A stretch of DNA of 64,000 nt from Styela clava. Lineage: Eukaryota > Chordata > Ascidiacea > Stolidobranchia > Styelidae. The stretch spans positions 7,812,001 through 7,876,000 of the forward strand of contig NC_135260.1 of NCBI RefSeq assembly GCF_964204865.1, in the 5' to 3' direction. Of the stretch, positions 1-10,527 are shown piece after piece. The position numbers and the translations under genes were made by a program. Position 1 is the first letter of the stretch, and every line of letters starts with the position of its first letter. The notes below the pieces were generated by a model, which had not been told where the DNA came from, did no database searches, and saw nothing but the letters and a program-made list of their open reading frames with translations.

Positions 1-583
1 ATATATGCTTGTCCGAGTTTTATGAACCTTGGTTGTGCGTCACTCCATTTTTGGAAAAGTTTTATATCTGTAAGTATTTGAAATCTAAGATACGCACATA
101 CGAGTATGTTGTTACTTGAAAGAAAGCTATTTGAGCAGGCCAGTAATCGTTTTAGCTCGTAAACAAGGTAATAACCACAATAATAAAGAAACACTCAGCG
201 TCCTCGCTGAGAATTTCTCGCTATGAACCCGCTCTTTTGTTTCCTGAATATTTAGCGTTCTACGCCATCTGAAGCGGCATGTTTGGATTTGTCTGAAAGC
301 TTACGTAATTGTCTAATTCAAGAGACTTTGTTGTCGAGTCAGTTTCGCTTGAATTGATCACACCGATGAACAATACAAAACCTTTTTCAAAAAAATTTTT
401 TTCTCCCATTTACAACGCGCACGGTTAAGCGAATATCGCACGCATCAAAAGACACAACTGGCATAAAGCGGCAAAATACCGCTTTCCGATGAAATTAAAC
501 TGAAGGTTCTCGCACGTTCGAACAAAAAGTTATGACATTTTTCAGGAGGGGTATACAAAATTCTCCAGCCAGAAAGGTTAGAT
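1..583. other. Unique flank left of the palindrome; no gene seen
   Basis: This AT-rich stretch lies outside the left arm of the palindrome. I see no exon with credible splice sites and no repeat that recurs elsewhere in the window. If the left receptor copy is a full gene, its next exon would lie here or further left on the minus strand, but no cysteine-rich open exon is visible in these bases. Confidence 0.5.
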
Positions 584-953
584 TGGGTAATCTTCTAACT
601 GCGAGCAATTCCAATTCCTTTGCGTTGTAAAGGTTATACTTATGCTCGTGCAAAGCGACCAACGCATGCCAAATTATCAAAAACGAAATTTTTTGTGCCT
701 GCGACTGCCAGAAAGCATTTTTTAAATAAAGGTGCGGTCCGCGGTTTCACCCAGTTATTTGTATCTGGTCCTCCCTTATTGAAGGTCGCACCCCTGGTAT
801 ACACAACCGAGTACGTAAGTGAAACTGAACACTTCAGGTCTCGGCGAGTTGTACATTGGGAAAAATTTCACGATTCGTGCAATGGCAATCTACAGGCAAG
901 TGGTATTAAAGATTCAATATATACAAAAGTGATATTCATGTTCTCAACCATAC

Positions 954-3900
954 CTATTGGACAATCGCTTGTGGCGTGGCATTTTTCTTCATCACTAGAA
1001 TCTGCACAATCATCTCTGAAACAAAAATTCATCAGTTGTTTACGTTAACTCGAATGTTTAACGTTTTCTTTTTTATGTCAACTTACCTCCCGTCGCATAT
1101 CGAGGCAGTAATTCGCGAAAGACCCCCGGTCCGTGGAATACATGCAAACTCTTGTCTCAGTCGGTTTTCTGAATCTAGATTTAAAATTATGTAACTAAAC
1201 TGTGAATCTATGACTTTAAATCTTTTTACTCACCCCATGAAAACTTAGCGTGACCGCAAATTGGTGGAATTGCTCTTTTCCTGCAAATACACTCGTCTGA
1301 TGCGTCGGGACAGTTTATTGTGCCATCACATACTTTACCATTAAGTATAATAGTTGGGTGGTTCAAACATCGGAAGCATTTATCGTTGAAAAACTCTATA
1401 ATAAAAACAGAACCGAATATTATGAGAATGCAACATTTCTGCATTTCATCGATAACATGATATTTTACCTGAAAATGTGTTTTTTTCCTTCGAGCAGAGA
1501 CACTCGTCTTCTCCTGAAATTGTTCACACAATGGATATAATTTCTCGTGACTGTATTATTTATATATATGTAAGCTTACAAACAACATGGCATTTTTTTG
1601 GATAGATTAGGATTTACATATTTATCCCGGGAGAGAGGAAAACCAATAGGATAACTTAATCATATGGCGAACCACGGCCACTTGTCCAGTTACCAGTCCA
1701 TGTTGGGTATGGGATCAGTTATTTGTTTTCAGATGTATTGACTTTTATTATTAAGGTCTACAGCTATAGAAAAAGCAGCATATTTTGTCATTTTATACAT
1801 TTACATTCATAATAATATATTCAATCAAGAAATCGGTGAGTGCATAGACACAATATATGTGCATAAGTTAAGATTGAAGCATAATAGCGGTTACTGCGCA
1901 AGCGAAGGCGCATTGTGCTAAGTCATTCCCCCAGCAAACCCCCCCCCCCCCCCCCCTGATTATCCTGCGCGGTTTCGCAGGTTCGAATCCCGCGAGATGA
2001 TAATATGTGAGCAGATCGCTGGTCGCCGTAGAATGTTTCACGTAATCGCTGGTCGGTTACGACTTCTCTGTCATCAAGCCCTTGCATCTGAAACGAATAA
2101 CTGGCTAACTAATCGGACGAGAGTCTGTGGTGCGACATATGGTTAAATACTTCGAATATAAAAAGTTTTCTATTTTTGTTTGGATTGAGGGAAGACAACC
2201 ACGCGGTTATTCTTAGATGTTTTTGACGTTTTTTTTTAACTTTTACCTTTCAGATACATATCATTCAGAGTAATTGGTTTAACGTGCGGTATGACTTACT
2301 GGGCTAACTGAATGTCTGTTTTGATGTCATAAATCTCAACTTCAGAGGCCGCGCAGTTGCTTTTTATTATCACACTATATAATCATTCAGCAACCTAATA
2401 TGTGATTCGCAGAACATCGGTCGAAAATCACTCATTCAGTTAAAGAATTACCTCCAATACAATCGAACTTTCCGTCACATATATTTTGTTCAGGAATCAG
2501 GCATTCAGAATTTTCTCCAATCATAGTTATGCAAAACAACCCGCCCTGTGTCTCATTGTATTGTTCCGTGGTTCCTATTTCGTCGCTTCCATCTCTTGTA
2601 ATCAGGTAATCAAAATACTTTAATTCATTTTATGACATTTTTTTTTTCATAATGGAGATATTGAACTGATACGAATAAACTGAAAACGACAATGCATCAA
2701 AGTGGTAGAAATTACACAAATATATATGGTAAAATTACAGAACAAACAGACAGACGCAATCAAAGTTTCAGCCAATGCGTCTCATGTTTCATTGATTCCA
2801 TTCGTAAGAATCGTCTTTAGGATATTACGAATATCTTACAGACGGTTAGAGTCACCGATTCGGTTCACGCAGGCCCGATTATGGAGGTACGTGTATAAAT
2901 AGGAGGCGAATCTACGGCTGGGCATTTTCGTATACCTCATAATTTCATGATTTCGATTATTTTTATGAGTCGAATCTAGCATACATGGGAAAATTTTAAT
3001 TGTATCTCCAGGTAATAAATTACTGAAGACATAGAATTTATCAGACAGAAAGTTTGCTGAGTGTTTACACAAAATAAGAAACATGTTGCATCAATAACTC
3101 ACTGGAAAGGAAACAGTAATTTGTCAGTATATATTGTATTGTGAAAACATGGCTTCAATAAATTAAATTGAGGGATTCTTTTCGAGAATTGAAGAACAAT
3201 GGAAAACAAGATTACCATGATTCGAAATTTTCGTCTGAACCGATTCTAATAATTTAATATTTGATTCGAATATTCGATTCGAAATACCCAGCTCTAGACA
3301 TAGCTCGATTGCCGATTAAACATTTATGTAATGGAATTATTCTATCATTATTATATATATCGTTGAATATTATCTTTTTTACCAAATACTTACGCGCAAT
3401 CTTTCACTCCATCACACAGTTGGTAATGATTGTAACAACCTGAACCATCGTTACATTTGAACCGATGGATGCATGCTGCTTCCGGCGTAGTTGACTCTGT
3501 TGTGGGAAAGAATAAAGCTATCATGAAACAGAAGGAATATCAAAACAGAAATACTAAAAATGAAGCGGCTAAGTAGTCTTCATTGGAACAAAATATTTAT
3601 TTTACTATTTACTATTTATAGCCAGTCTTTCGAATCTCCAATAAAATAACATTATTTTATTTTAAGATATTTTAATTTAGAACAGGGCTTAATGCGATTC
3701 GAATAAATATTTACCTAAAATAACTGCATACATAATGGTAGTTATAAAATAGGAACTGGAAAAAAGTTCTCGTGTAGATTGACAAAATCTGATTATAAAA
3801 TCTGATGGACGGGATGCATGTCTTATTGGGCGCGAAGTGGACCTACAGATCGTTTTGCTATTATTTTTTTGTTAGAATTCTTTTTCCTGTTGTTACAAAA

Positions 3901-4757
3901 AATTCGATTTTCTTTGTAACTGCTTGACTAACTGCTTTGCAATTTTCAGTAGTTAATGATTGCTGTTGTAACGTAGCAGTGATTTTTGAATGACGTAGTC
4001 AGGTGGGGGTCGGGAATGACACATGTAAATATTATTACGCCACGCCCGCTAGAAGTACTTGTGGTACGAAACTACACGGATATAAGGTAGCCGTTCTATA
4101 GTTTCGACCTCCCCTCGGAATATTATATTATTTGAGAGATTTATTATTTCCTACTAATGGGAACATGATTTTTGAGTGCCGAGTCGGCTTCGATTTTGCA
4201 AAATCTTGCGACGCGGAAGTCGAAAGTTTTTCGATAACGGTGACGCACAGTAGGTAGGTAAGTTACTGTAAAAGCTAAAGTACTTTAAATTAATCAATGC
4301 TATACTTGTGAGTTGAATAATTTAAAATCTCATTTCACGTTGGCGCAAGACACATAAATCAACGCTGGTAAAGCTGGGCAGTCCGGGTTCCGGTACTAGT
4401 AAGTGACAATAGTCGGTACTCCCGTATAGTGTGTGTACCTGGTTAGGATTGTGCCATAATTTTATTCCGATTTTTCTTATTTTAGTTCTATTACGAGTTC
4501 GGGAACTGTCTGTTGGCCAAGTGAATATACCCCCTGCCCATAGTCTTCCGTCCCTTTACATAATTCGGTGTAAAGTAGGCTAACAAAATTAGATATCTCC
4601 GTATCGGTACACACACCATGTTAGTTCCAGTAGCCTACTATTGATAGTTTTGTTTCAATATTGACTTACTCCTTCGTGATGCTCGCACCAAATGTACTAG
4701 AAAAATATCGCACATAAACAGAATAGTCAATGTCCAAATTATATCCAGTTTCTTCAT
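954..4757 (-). CDS. LDLa-module receptor, 5' partial copy (left palindrome arm)
   Basis: Seven minus-strand exons mirror the first seven of the right-hand receptor, with identical lengths: 4757-4670 (signal peptide), 3496-3394, 2594-2452, 1513-1469, 1395-1234, 1174-1087 and 1015-954. All have usable GT/AG sites and open frame. They encode a hydrophobic leader starting MKKLDIIWTL, then LDLa modules with the Cys pattern and acidic D-x-S-D-E ends (for example DGSDE, DASDE, DSSDE). The last exon reads RDDCADSSDEEKCH then TSDCPI, where the right copy reads AKRGCPK. No eighth exon or 7TM part is visible before the window edge, so this is either a paralogue continuing off the window, a truncated duplicate, or a misassembled second haplotype. 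There are no frameshifts or stops, so I do not call it a pseudogene. Confidence 0.7.
1606..1760 (-). repeat. tRNA-SINE tail fragment (left arm)
   Basis: Reverse complement of the SINE 3' body: cues are the segment reading CATATGGCGAACCACGGCC and the start of the tail near TAGGATTTACATATTTATCC. It is mirrored at 13570-13735, so it predates the palindrome duplication. Confidence 0.65.
1885..2155 (+). repeat. tRNA-derived SINE head with B-box (left arm)
   Basis: Contains a pol III B-box-like GGTTCGAATCC at 1980-1990 followed by the SINE body seen in other copies (GCAGATCGCTGG, then GCATCTGAAACGAATAACTGG). A poly-C run of about 18 interrupts the tRNA-like head. It is mirrored at 13165-13445. Confidence 0.65.
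2914..3297. mobile_element. Short inverted-repeat element in intron (left-arm copy)
   Basis: Bounded by GGCTGGGCATTTTCGTATAC on one side and its imperfect complement (GAAATACCCAGC) on the other. It is mirrored at 12016-12400 in the right arm, so insertion preceded duplication. No clear target-site duplication was found. Confidence 0.45.
4415..4620 (+). mobile_element. MITE family A copy (left arm)
   Basis: Begins GGTACTCCCGTATAGTGTGT and carries the family body (ATTTTATTCCGATTTT, TAGTTCTATTACGAGTTCGG, TATACCCCCTGCCCATAG). The right terminal repeat is eroded after GTACACACAC. It is mirrored at 10745-10961. Confidence 0.8.
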
Positions 4758-6325
4758 TGTTTTCAGGAAAATATGAATGCCACAAAAACTCCGAATCAGT
4801 TAGAGCAGTATTCTAATATTAAAAGATATTTTCCTCCTTGCCTCGTGAAGATAATATGGTTTGGAGTAAAAGACAAACAAAAATACCTGTTTGAAATAAG
4901 ATCAAAAAGATATTGTGAGGTCATCATACTGATTTAGATCACTATATTCTCCTTTAAACAGATTTGAATGAATATGAATGGCGTCTTAACACCTTTGTCA
5001 AGCTTCTATCACTTGCACTACTGATGCCATCTGCAGTAAACTTACTTTGCACCATACTCAGTGCACCTTGTACCCGTTGTTTTACATGTCATAATTTTTC
5101 TCAATTGTGTGTCTCACTTGCACTACATATATCTACTAAATGTACGCCATGAAAATTAAAGAATTTTTTCTAACATTTTCTATATAAGACAAATAAATGA
5201 ATGTTCCCCATTTTTTTTTTCAAATTTCCTATATAAGAGAATTAAATGAATGTTCCGCAATTTTTCTATAACAAGCCTATAATAAAGCATCGCCATCGAT
5301 TCGTATTGACGTTGCCAAATCCTGACCAACGCTTCCAGGAGGAACTAAGATGCGCGACCGTGACCGAATGAAGGAGGAAAATGTTACACAATTTTATATG
5401 CAGACTGTGCATGTTGGGTTGATCACGTAAATGACATTCTTTTTTTACGCACAGCGTAGTAAATATCATTGGATATATAATAGATTTTTTTGTATTTTCA
5501 AAAATATTTAGTATTCAATATTTAAGCTTATTTTTATTAATTGTGGACATTCCTAACAACACTGAAAATATTTAACATATATTAGAAAAAGATAAAATTG
5601 AAAAAAATAAAATTAGGGTTCGCCGCAAATGTCTCATTCTTCCTCCTTCAACTTACCCAGTCAAAAATAGTCACCGTTTTATAAAACTGCTCAGGCCTCT
5701 TCCATTATTATATCACGATTCAGCGAAATCGGTTTTCCAACATACTCGGTTTATTTCTGTATCAAGAAGTTCATATGTTAAAATCAATTTTACGAAATAA
5801 AAGAAAAAATTATTGCACTCACATGAAAGCGCATTATTTCATGTCTGAGAACTTCAAACAAACGATTTGAGCAAATTCAAGAACTATTTTATTTTATTTT
5901 TAGACATGTGTTTCGTGGTAGAATTTCTAAATTGCCAAGTGAAACTGTTGTTTTTTATTTCTTGTTTTGTTTTTTCAGCTAAGTGATGGCAATAAAACTG
6001 TTCCAGCGTAATAAAACGACATTATCGAAATTGCGGAAGACACATATTAAAGCATATTATATATATAGTTCTTGTCAGTGAAATTGCAAACAAAAAACTT
6101 GAGAAGTATTTCATCTTATTTCTCTTTTTCTGGAAAGCTATAAATATAACGGAAATGAATGAACACGCTATATCATTATAATAACACAGGGTTACTCTAA
6201 CTGAGTATCCGGATCCACTATGTTGCCATAAAGGGGTTCTCTGCGGTGCATGAGCAAAGACATTCGCTAGCTACCATTCGCGATGACTACATGACATGAC
6301 TAAATTGACTGTGAATTATTTAATT

Positions 6326-6535
6326 AGGCTTCCCGCTGCTTGTCAGCAGGGAACCTATTGTATTCCTGTGTTTTATTATTATTATTATTTATTTATTATT
6401 ATTATTTTTTCAAATTGGTCCTACAAACTTGAAATTCACCTCAAATGTGCAGAAGTTCTCAGCTAGCAATAAAATGCAAATTTTTTTTTACGCGGGAAGC
6501 CTGTTAAAGCTGCACGCAGCTCTAGTTCTTTGATT
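6326..6535. mobile_element. MITE-like insertion present only in the left arm
   Basis: The left arm runs GTGAATTATTTAATT, then this insert, then TTCTTTGATTGAAATGC. The right arm (about 8995-9030, read in reverse) joins the two flanks directly. The insert begins AGGCTTCCCGC and contains its complement near 6491-6502, with an ATT-rich stretch between. This marks an event after the arms separated. Confidence 0.7.
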
Positions 6536-7089
6536 GAAATGCATCTATTTTTCTCATTGGTTGAATTTTTCTTATCAAACGAACGAATAAAATAATCAAT
6601 GGAAATAAGATAAAAAAGCAAAACTACACATTTCATAACAGCAAAAAGGAGGACACTGATACGCAAAGTTTAAAAATAAGTAAAATAGCATATCGTAACA
6701 ATGTTTTAGAATTGGCATATTGTTGTATCATACTGACTTTATTTTTTAAAAACCTTTTAATAGTATTAACTATTTTATAGGAAAAAAAGAAATAAACCAA
6801 ATTTCGAAGCGGAGTAAACTTTATCTAATTTTCTTGACTATTTAAATACAATGCAAGTTTTTACGAATTGAAATTTTTTTATACAAAACAGGAACATGTT
6901 CCCACCAAATGTTTACAAAAAGAGTCTGATACGTCTGATAATAAGCTTCAGTACACTTTTTGCAGACTTGAACTTAATTCATTATCTTAGTTGGGTTCAT
7001 GCGCTTGTATTTTTGTAAAATGCAAAAGTCGGTTTGCTCATATTGTATTAGTTTCGTATATATTTACAAAAAATTAAATGCTGGATATA

Positions 7090-8448
7090 CAGTAATACCT
7101 CGGTAGTCGAACGAAACGATACTCGAACAACCCGGCAGTCGACAAAAAAATCCTATGCTGTGGTATTCAAAAATGCTGTGGTATTCGAACGGAAATTCGG
7201 TGTCAAATCTTGACTACTTTTAAATATCGCTTTCTAAATTATTTGCTGAAAAACTAACTTCCACGGTGGCGAATGCGTAAGTTTCATCTATGAAAGCATT
7301 CATGTTTTCGAACAAATATTCAGACAATAAGTCGTCTCGAGAAACTCCATTTTAATTTTTCATTTCACTTAACGTTTATATACCGCCATATTATGTTGAA
7401 TGCAATTTTCTTTATGAGCTTTACAAATTTCCACAATTTAAAACAATAAAATGGAACACTTTTTTGAAATGATAGACATTATGTTATTATATTACATTAA
7501 TATATATATATATATATATATATTACTCCAATTACCTCAAATGAACTCAGTTCAACACCACAGACCGGAACACCCATAAATGCTAAACAAATAAGATCAT
7601 CACGATAACGCAGTTTTTCGTCCGTTTTTGATACATTCTCTATGTCAATATCCATCCTGTTATCCCTTTACATACAGCCGCGGACCGCAATATGTATAAT
7701 AGTTCACTTTTTGGGGAACCGCCTGGACACCTAATAATTCAATATATGTGAAACTAGTATTTCACATATATTGAATTACGGACCGCTTAATTACATTTTT
7801 CCACCTCTAAAACGTTTTCTGCAATAATAGTTGTCTAAGCGGTTTCCCAAAAATTTAACTATACATGTCCTATTGCGGTCCGCGGCTCTAGTAATAAAAG
7901 GACAGCAGGATGGATATTGACATAGAGAATGTATCAAAAACGGCCGAAAAACTGCGTTACCGTGATGAACTTATTAGTTTAGCATTTTATGGGTGTTCCA
8001 TATGAGTCTGTGGTGTTGAACTGAGTTCATTTGAGGTAATTTGAGTAATATATATATATAATAATGTGAGATAATAACATAACGTCTATCATTTCAAAAA
8101 AAGTGTTTCATTTTATTGTTTTAAACTGGGGAAATTTGTAAAGGTCAAAAAGAAAATTGCATTCAACACAATAAGGCGGTATATAAACGTTAAGTGAAAT
8201 GAAAAAGTAAAATGGAGTTTTTCGAGACGACTTATTGTCTGAATATTTGATCGAAAACATGAATGCTTCCATAGATGCAACTTACGCATTCGCCACCGTG
8301 GAAGTTAGTTTTTCAGCAAATAATTTAGAAAGCGATAATTAGACACCGAATTTCCGTTTGAGTACCACAGCATTTTTGACTATTGGACTTTTTTGTCGAC
8401 TGCCGAGTTGTTCGAGTATCAATTCGTTCGACTACCGAGGTATTACTG
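7090..8448. mobile_element. Fold-back pogo/Tigger-like element at palindrome centre
   Basis: Both ends carry CAGTAATACCTCGGTAGTCG in inverted orientation, flanked by TA on each side. TA target duplication and CAGTR..ACCTCGG ends are typical of pogo/Tigger-type Tc1-mariner elements. No transposase reading frame is visible. The interior is itself an inverted repeat around 7757, so the element looks like one terminus plus interior copied in mirror image. Confidence 0.65.
7735..7778. repeat. Perfect short hairpin at the palindrome axis
   Basis: A 19-base stem, TAATTCAATATATGTGAAA at 7735-7753, is exactly complementary to 7760-7778 across a 6-base loop (CTAGTA). This is the symmetry axis of the whole 14-kb palindrome. 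Confidence 0.9.
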
Positions 8449-10527
8449 TATATCCAGCATTTAATTTTTTGTAAATATATACGAAACTAATACAATATGA
8501 TCAAACCGACTTTTGCATTTTACAAAAATACAAGCGCATGGACCCAACTAAGATAATGAATTAAGTTCAAGTCTGCAAAAAGTGTAATGAAGCTTATTAT
8601 CAGACCTATCAGACTCTTTTAGTAAACATTTGGTGGGAACATGTTCCTGTTTTGTATAAAAGTTTTTCAATTCGTAAAACTTGCATTGTATTCAAATAGT
8701 CAAGAAAATTAGATGAAGTTTATTCCGCTTCGAAATTTGGTTTATTTCTTTTTTTCCAATAGAATAGTTAATACAATTAAAAAGGTTTTTAAAAAATAAA
8801 GTCAGTCTACTGCAATATGCCAATTCTAAAACACTGTTAGGATATGCTATTTCACTGGATTTTAAACTTTGCGTATCAGTGTCCTCCTTTTTGCTTGTTA
8901 TAAAATGTGTAGTTTTGCTTTTTTATCTTATTTCCATTGATTATTTTATTCGTTCGTTTGATAAGAAAAATTCTACCAATAAGAAAAATAGATGCATTTC
9001 AATCAAAGAATTAAATAATTCACAGTCAATTTAGTCATGTAATGCAGTCATCGCGAAGGGTAGCTAGCGAATGTCTTTGCCCATGAACCGCAGAGAACCC
9101 CTTTATGGCAACATAGTGGATTCGAGTACTCAGTTTGAATAACCCTGTGTTATTATAATGATATAGCGTGTTCATTCATTTCCGTTATATTTTTATAGCT
9201 TTCCATAAAAAGAGAAATTAGCTGAAATACTTCTCAAATTTTTTTTTTTTTGCAATTTCATCGACAAGAACTAATATGCTTTAATATGTGTCTTCCGCAA
9301 TTTTGATAATGTCGTTTTATTACGCTGGAACAGCACTATTATTACCAGCACTTAGCTAAAAAAAAATAAAAAAAATAAAAAACAATAGTTTCACTTGGCA
9401 ATTTAGAAATTCCACCACAATACACATGTCTACAAATAAAATAAAATAGTTCTTGAATTTGCTCAAATCGTTTGTTTGAAGTTCTCAGACATGAAATAAT
9501 GCGCTTGCATGTGAGTGCAATTATTTTTCTTTTATTTCGTAAAATTAATTTTAACATATGAACTTCTTGATACAGAAATATACCGAGTATGTTAGAAAAT
9601 CGATTTCGCTGAATTGTGATATTTTAATGGAAGAGGCCTGAGCAGTTTTAAAAAACGGTGACTATTTTTGACTGGGTAAGTTGAATGAGGGAGGAAGAGA
9701 CATTCGCGGCGAACCATAATTTTATCTTTTTGAATTTTATCTTTTTCTAATATATGTTAAATTTTTTCAGTGTTGTTGGGAATGCCCACAATATATAAAA
9801 ATAAACTTAAATATTAAATACTAAATGTTTTTGAAAATACAAAAAAAAATCGTGAATCTATTCTATATCCAATCATATTTACTACGCTGTGCGTAAAAAA
9901 ATAATGTCCTTTACGTGATCAACCCAACATGCACTGTCTGCAAAAAAGATTGTGTAACATTTTCCTTCTTAATTTGGTCACGGTCGCGCATCTTAGTTCT
10001 TTTCGGAAGCGTTGGGCAGAATTTGGCAAAGTCAATATGAACGGTCGTGATGCTTTATTATAGGCTTATTATAGAAAAATTGCGGAACATTCAGGTAATA
10101 CTATTATATAGGAAATATCAGAAAACATGCTTTTTATGAAATACATTTAGTAGAAAACTGAATGATCTATGTGGTGCAAAAGGGACACACAATTGAGAAA
10201 AATTATGACATGTAAAACAAGAGGTACAAGATGCACAAGTGGTGGGTGAAAGGTGCGAAGTAAGTTTACTGCATATGGCATCAGTGGTGTAAGCGATAGA
10301 AGCGTGACAATAGTGTTAAGACGCCACTTCAGCCACTACATATTCATTCAAATCTGCTCAAAGGAGAATATAGTGATCTAAATCAGTATGATAACCTCAC
10401 AATATCTTTTTGGTCTTATTTCAAACAGGTATTTTTGTTTGGAGAAAAGGAGGAAAATATCTTTTAATATTAGAATACTGCTCTAACTGATTCGGAGTTT
10501 TTGTGACATTCATATTTTTCTGAAAAA

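Larger units (their letters stand above)
584..7753 (+). repeat. Left arm of a ~14-kb imperfect palindrome
   Basis: Read as reverse complement, this arm aligns base by base with 7760-14741. All seven receptor exons, a MITE (4415-4620 versus 10745-10961), SINE pieces (1606-2155 versus 13165-13735) and the pogo-like terminal repeat (7090 versus 8448) occur in mirrored order. The outer boundary is near 584, where matching to 14741 stops. Coding exons differ at roughly 5% of bases by hand count. The arms differ by indels, including a MITE-like insertion at 6326-6535 only here and about 95 bp near the centre present only in the right arm. Confidence 0.9.
4758..10527. other. Head-to-head intergenic region spanning the palindrome centre
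   Basis: About 5.8 kb separates the two mirrored start codons. It contains mirrored sequence, the fold-back element 7090-8448, TA microsatellites (about 7499-7523 and 8046-8062) and, in the left half only, a MITE-like insertion at 6326-6535. No protein-coding exon is recognisable. If both copies are transcribed, both promoters must lie here and would be near-identical. Confidence 0.6.

Noticed and set aside
1226-1531. Single 101-codon open frame covering LDLa exons 4 and 5 plus an intron (also mirrored at 13793-14098)
   Set aside because: It reads through a 73-base intron that has clear GT and AG sites. The spliced exons give a better LDLa pattern and keep frame with neighbours.
1939-1957. 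Poly-C run, possible structural motif
   Set aside because: A simple homopolymer inside a SINE, with no counterpart in the mirrored SINE copy, so likely slippage or sequencing variation.
1975-1995. tRNA gene suggested by GGTTCGAATCC
   Set aside because: Only the B-box is tRNA-like. The acceptor stem, anticodon loop and a proper A-box at the right distance are missing, and the body continues as the SINE found elsewhere.
584-4757. Left receptor copy as a processed pseudogene
   Set aside because: It retains all introns with splice sites, so it arose by DNA-level duplication or allelic misassembly, not retrotransposition.
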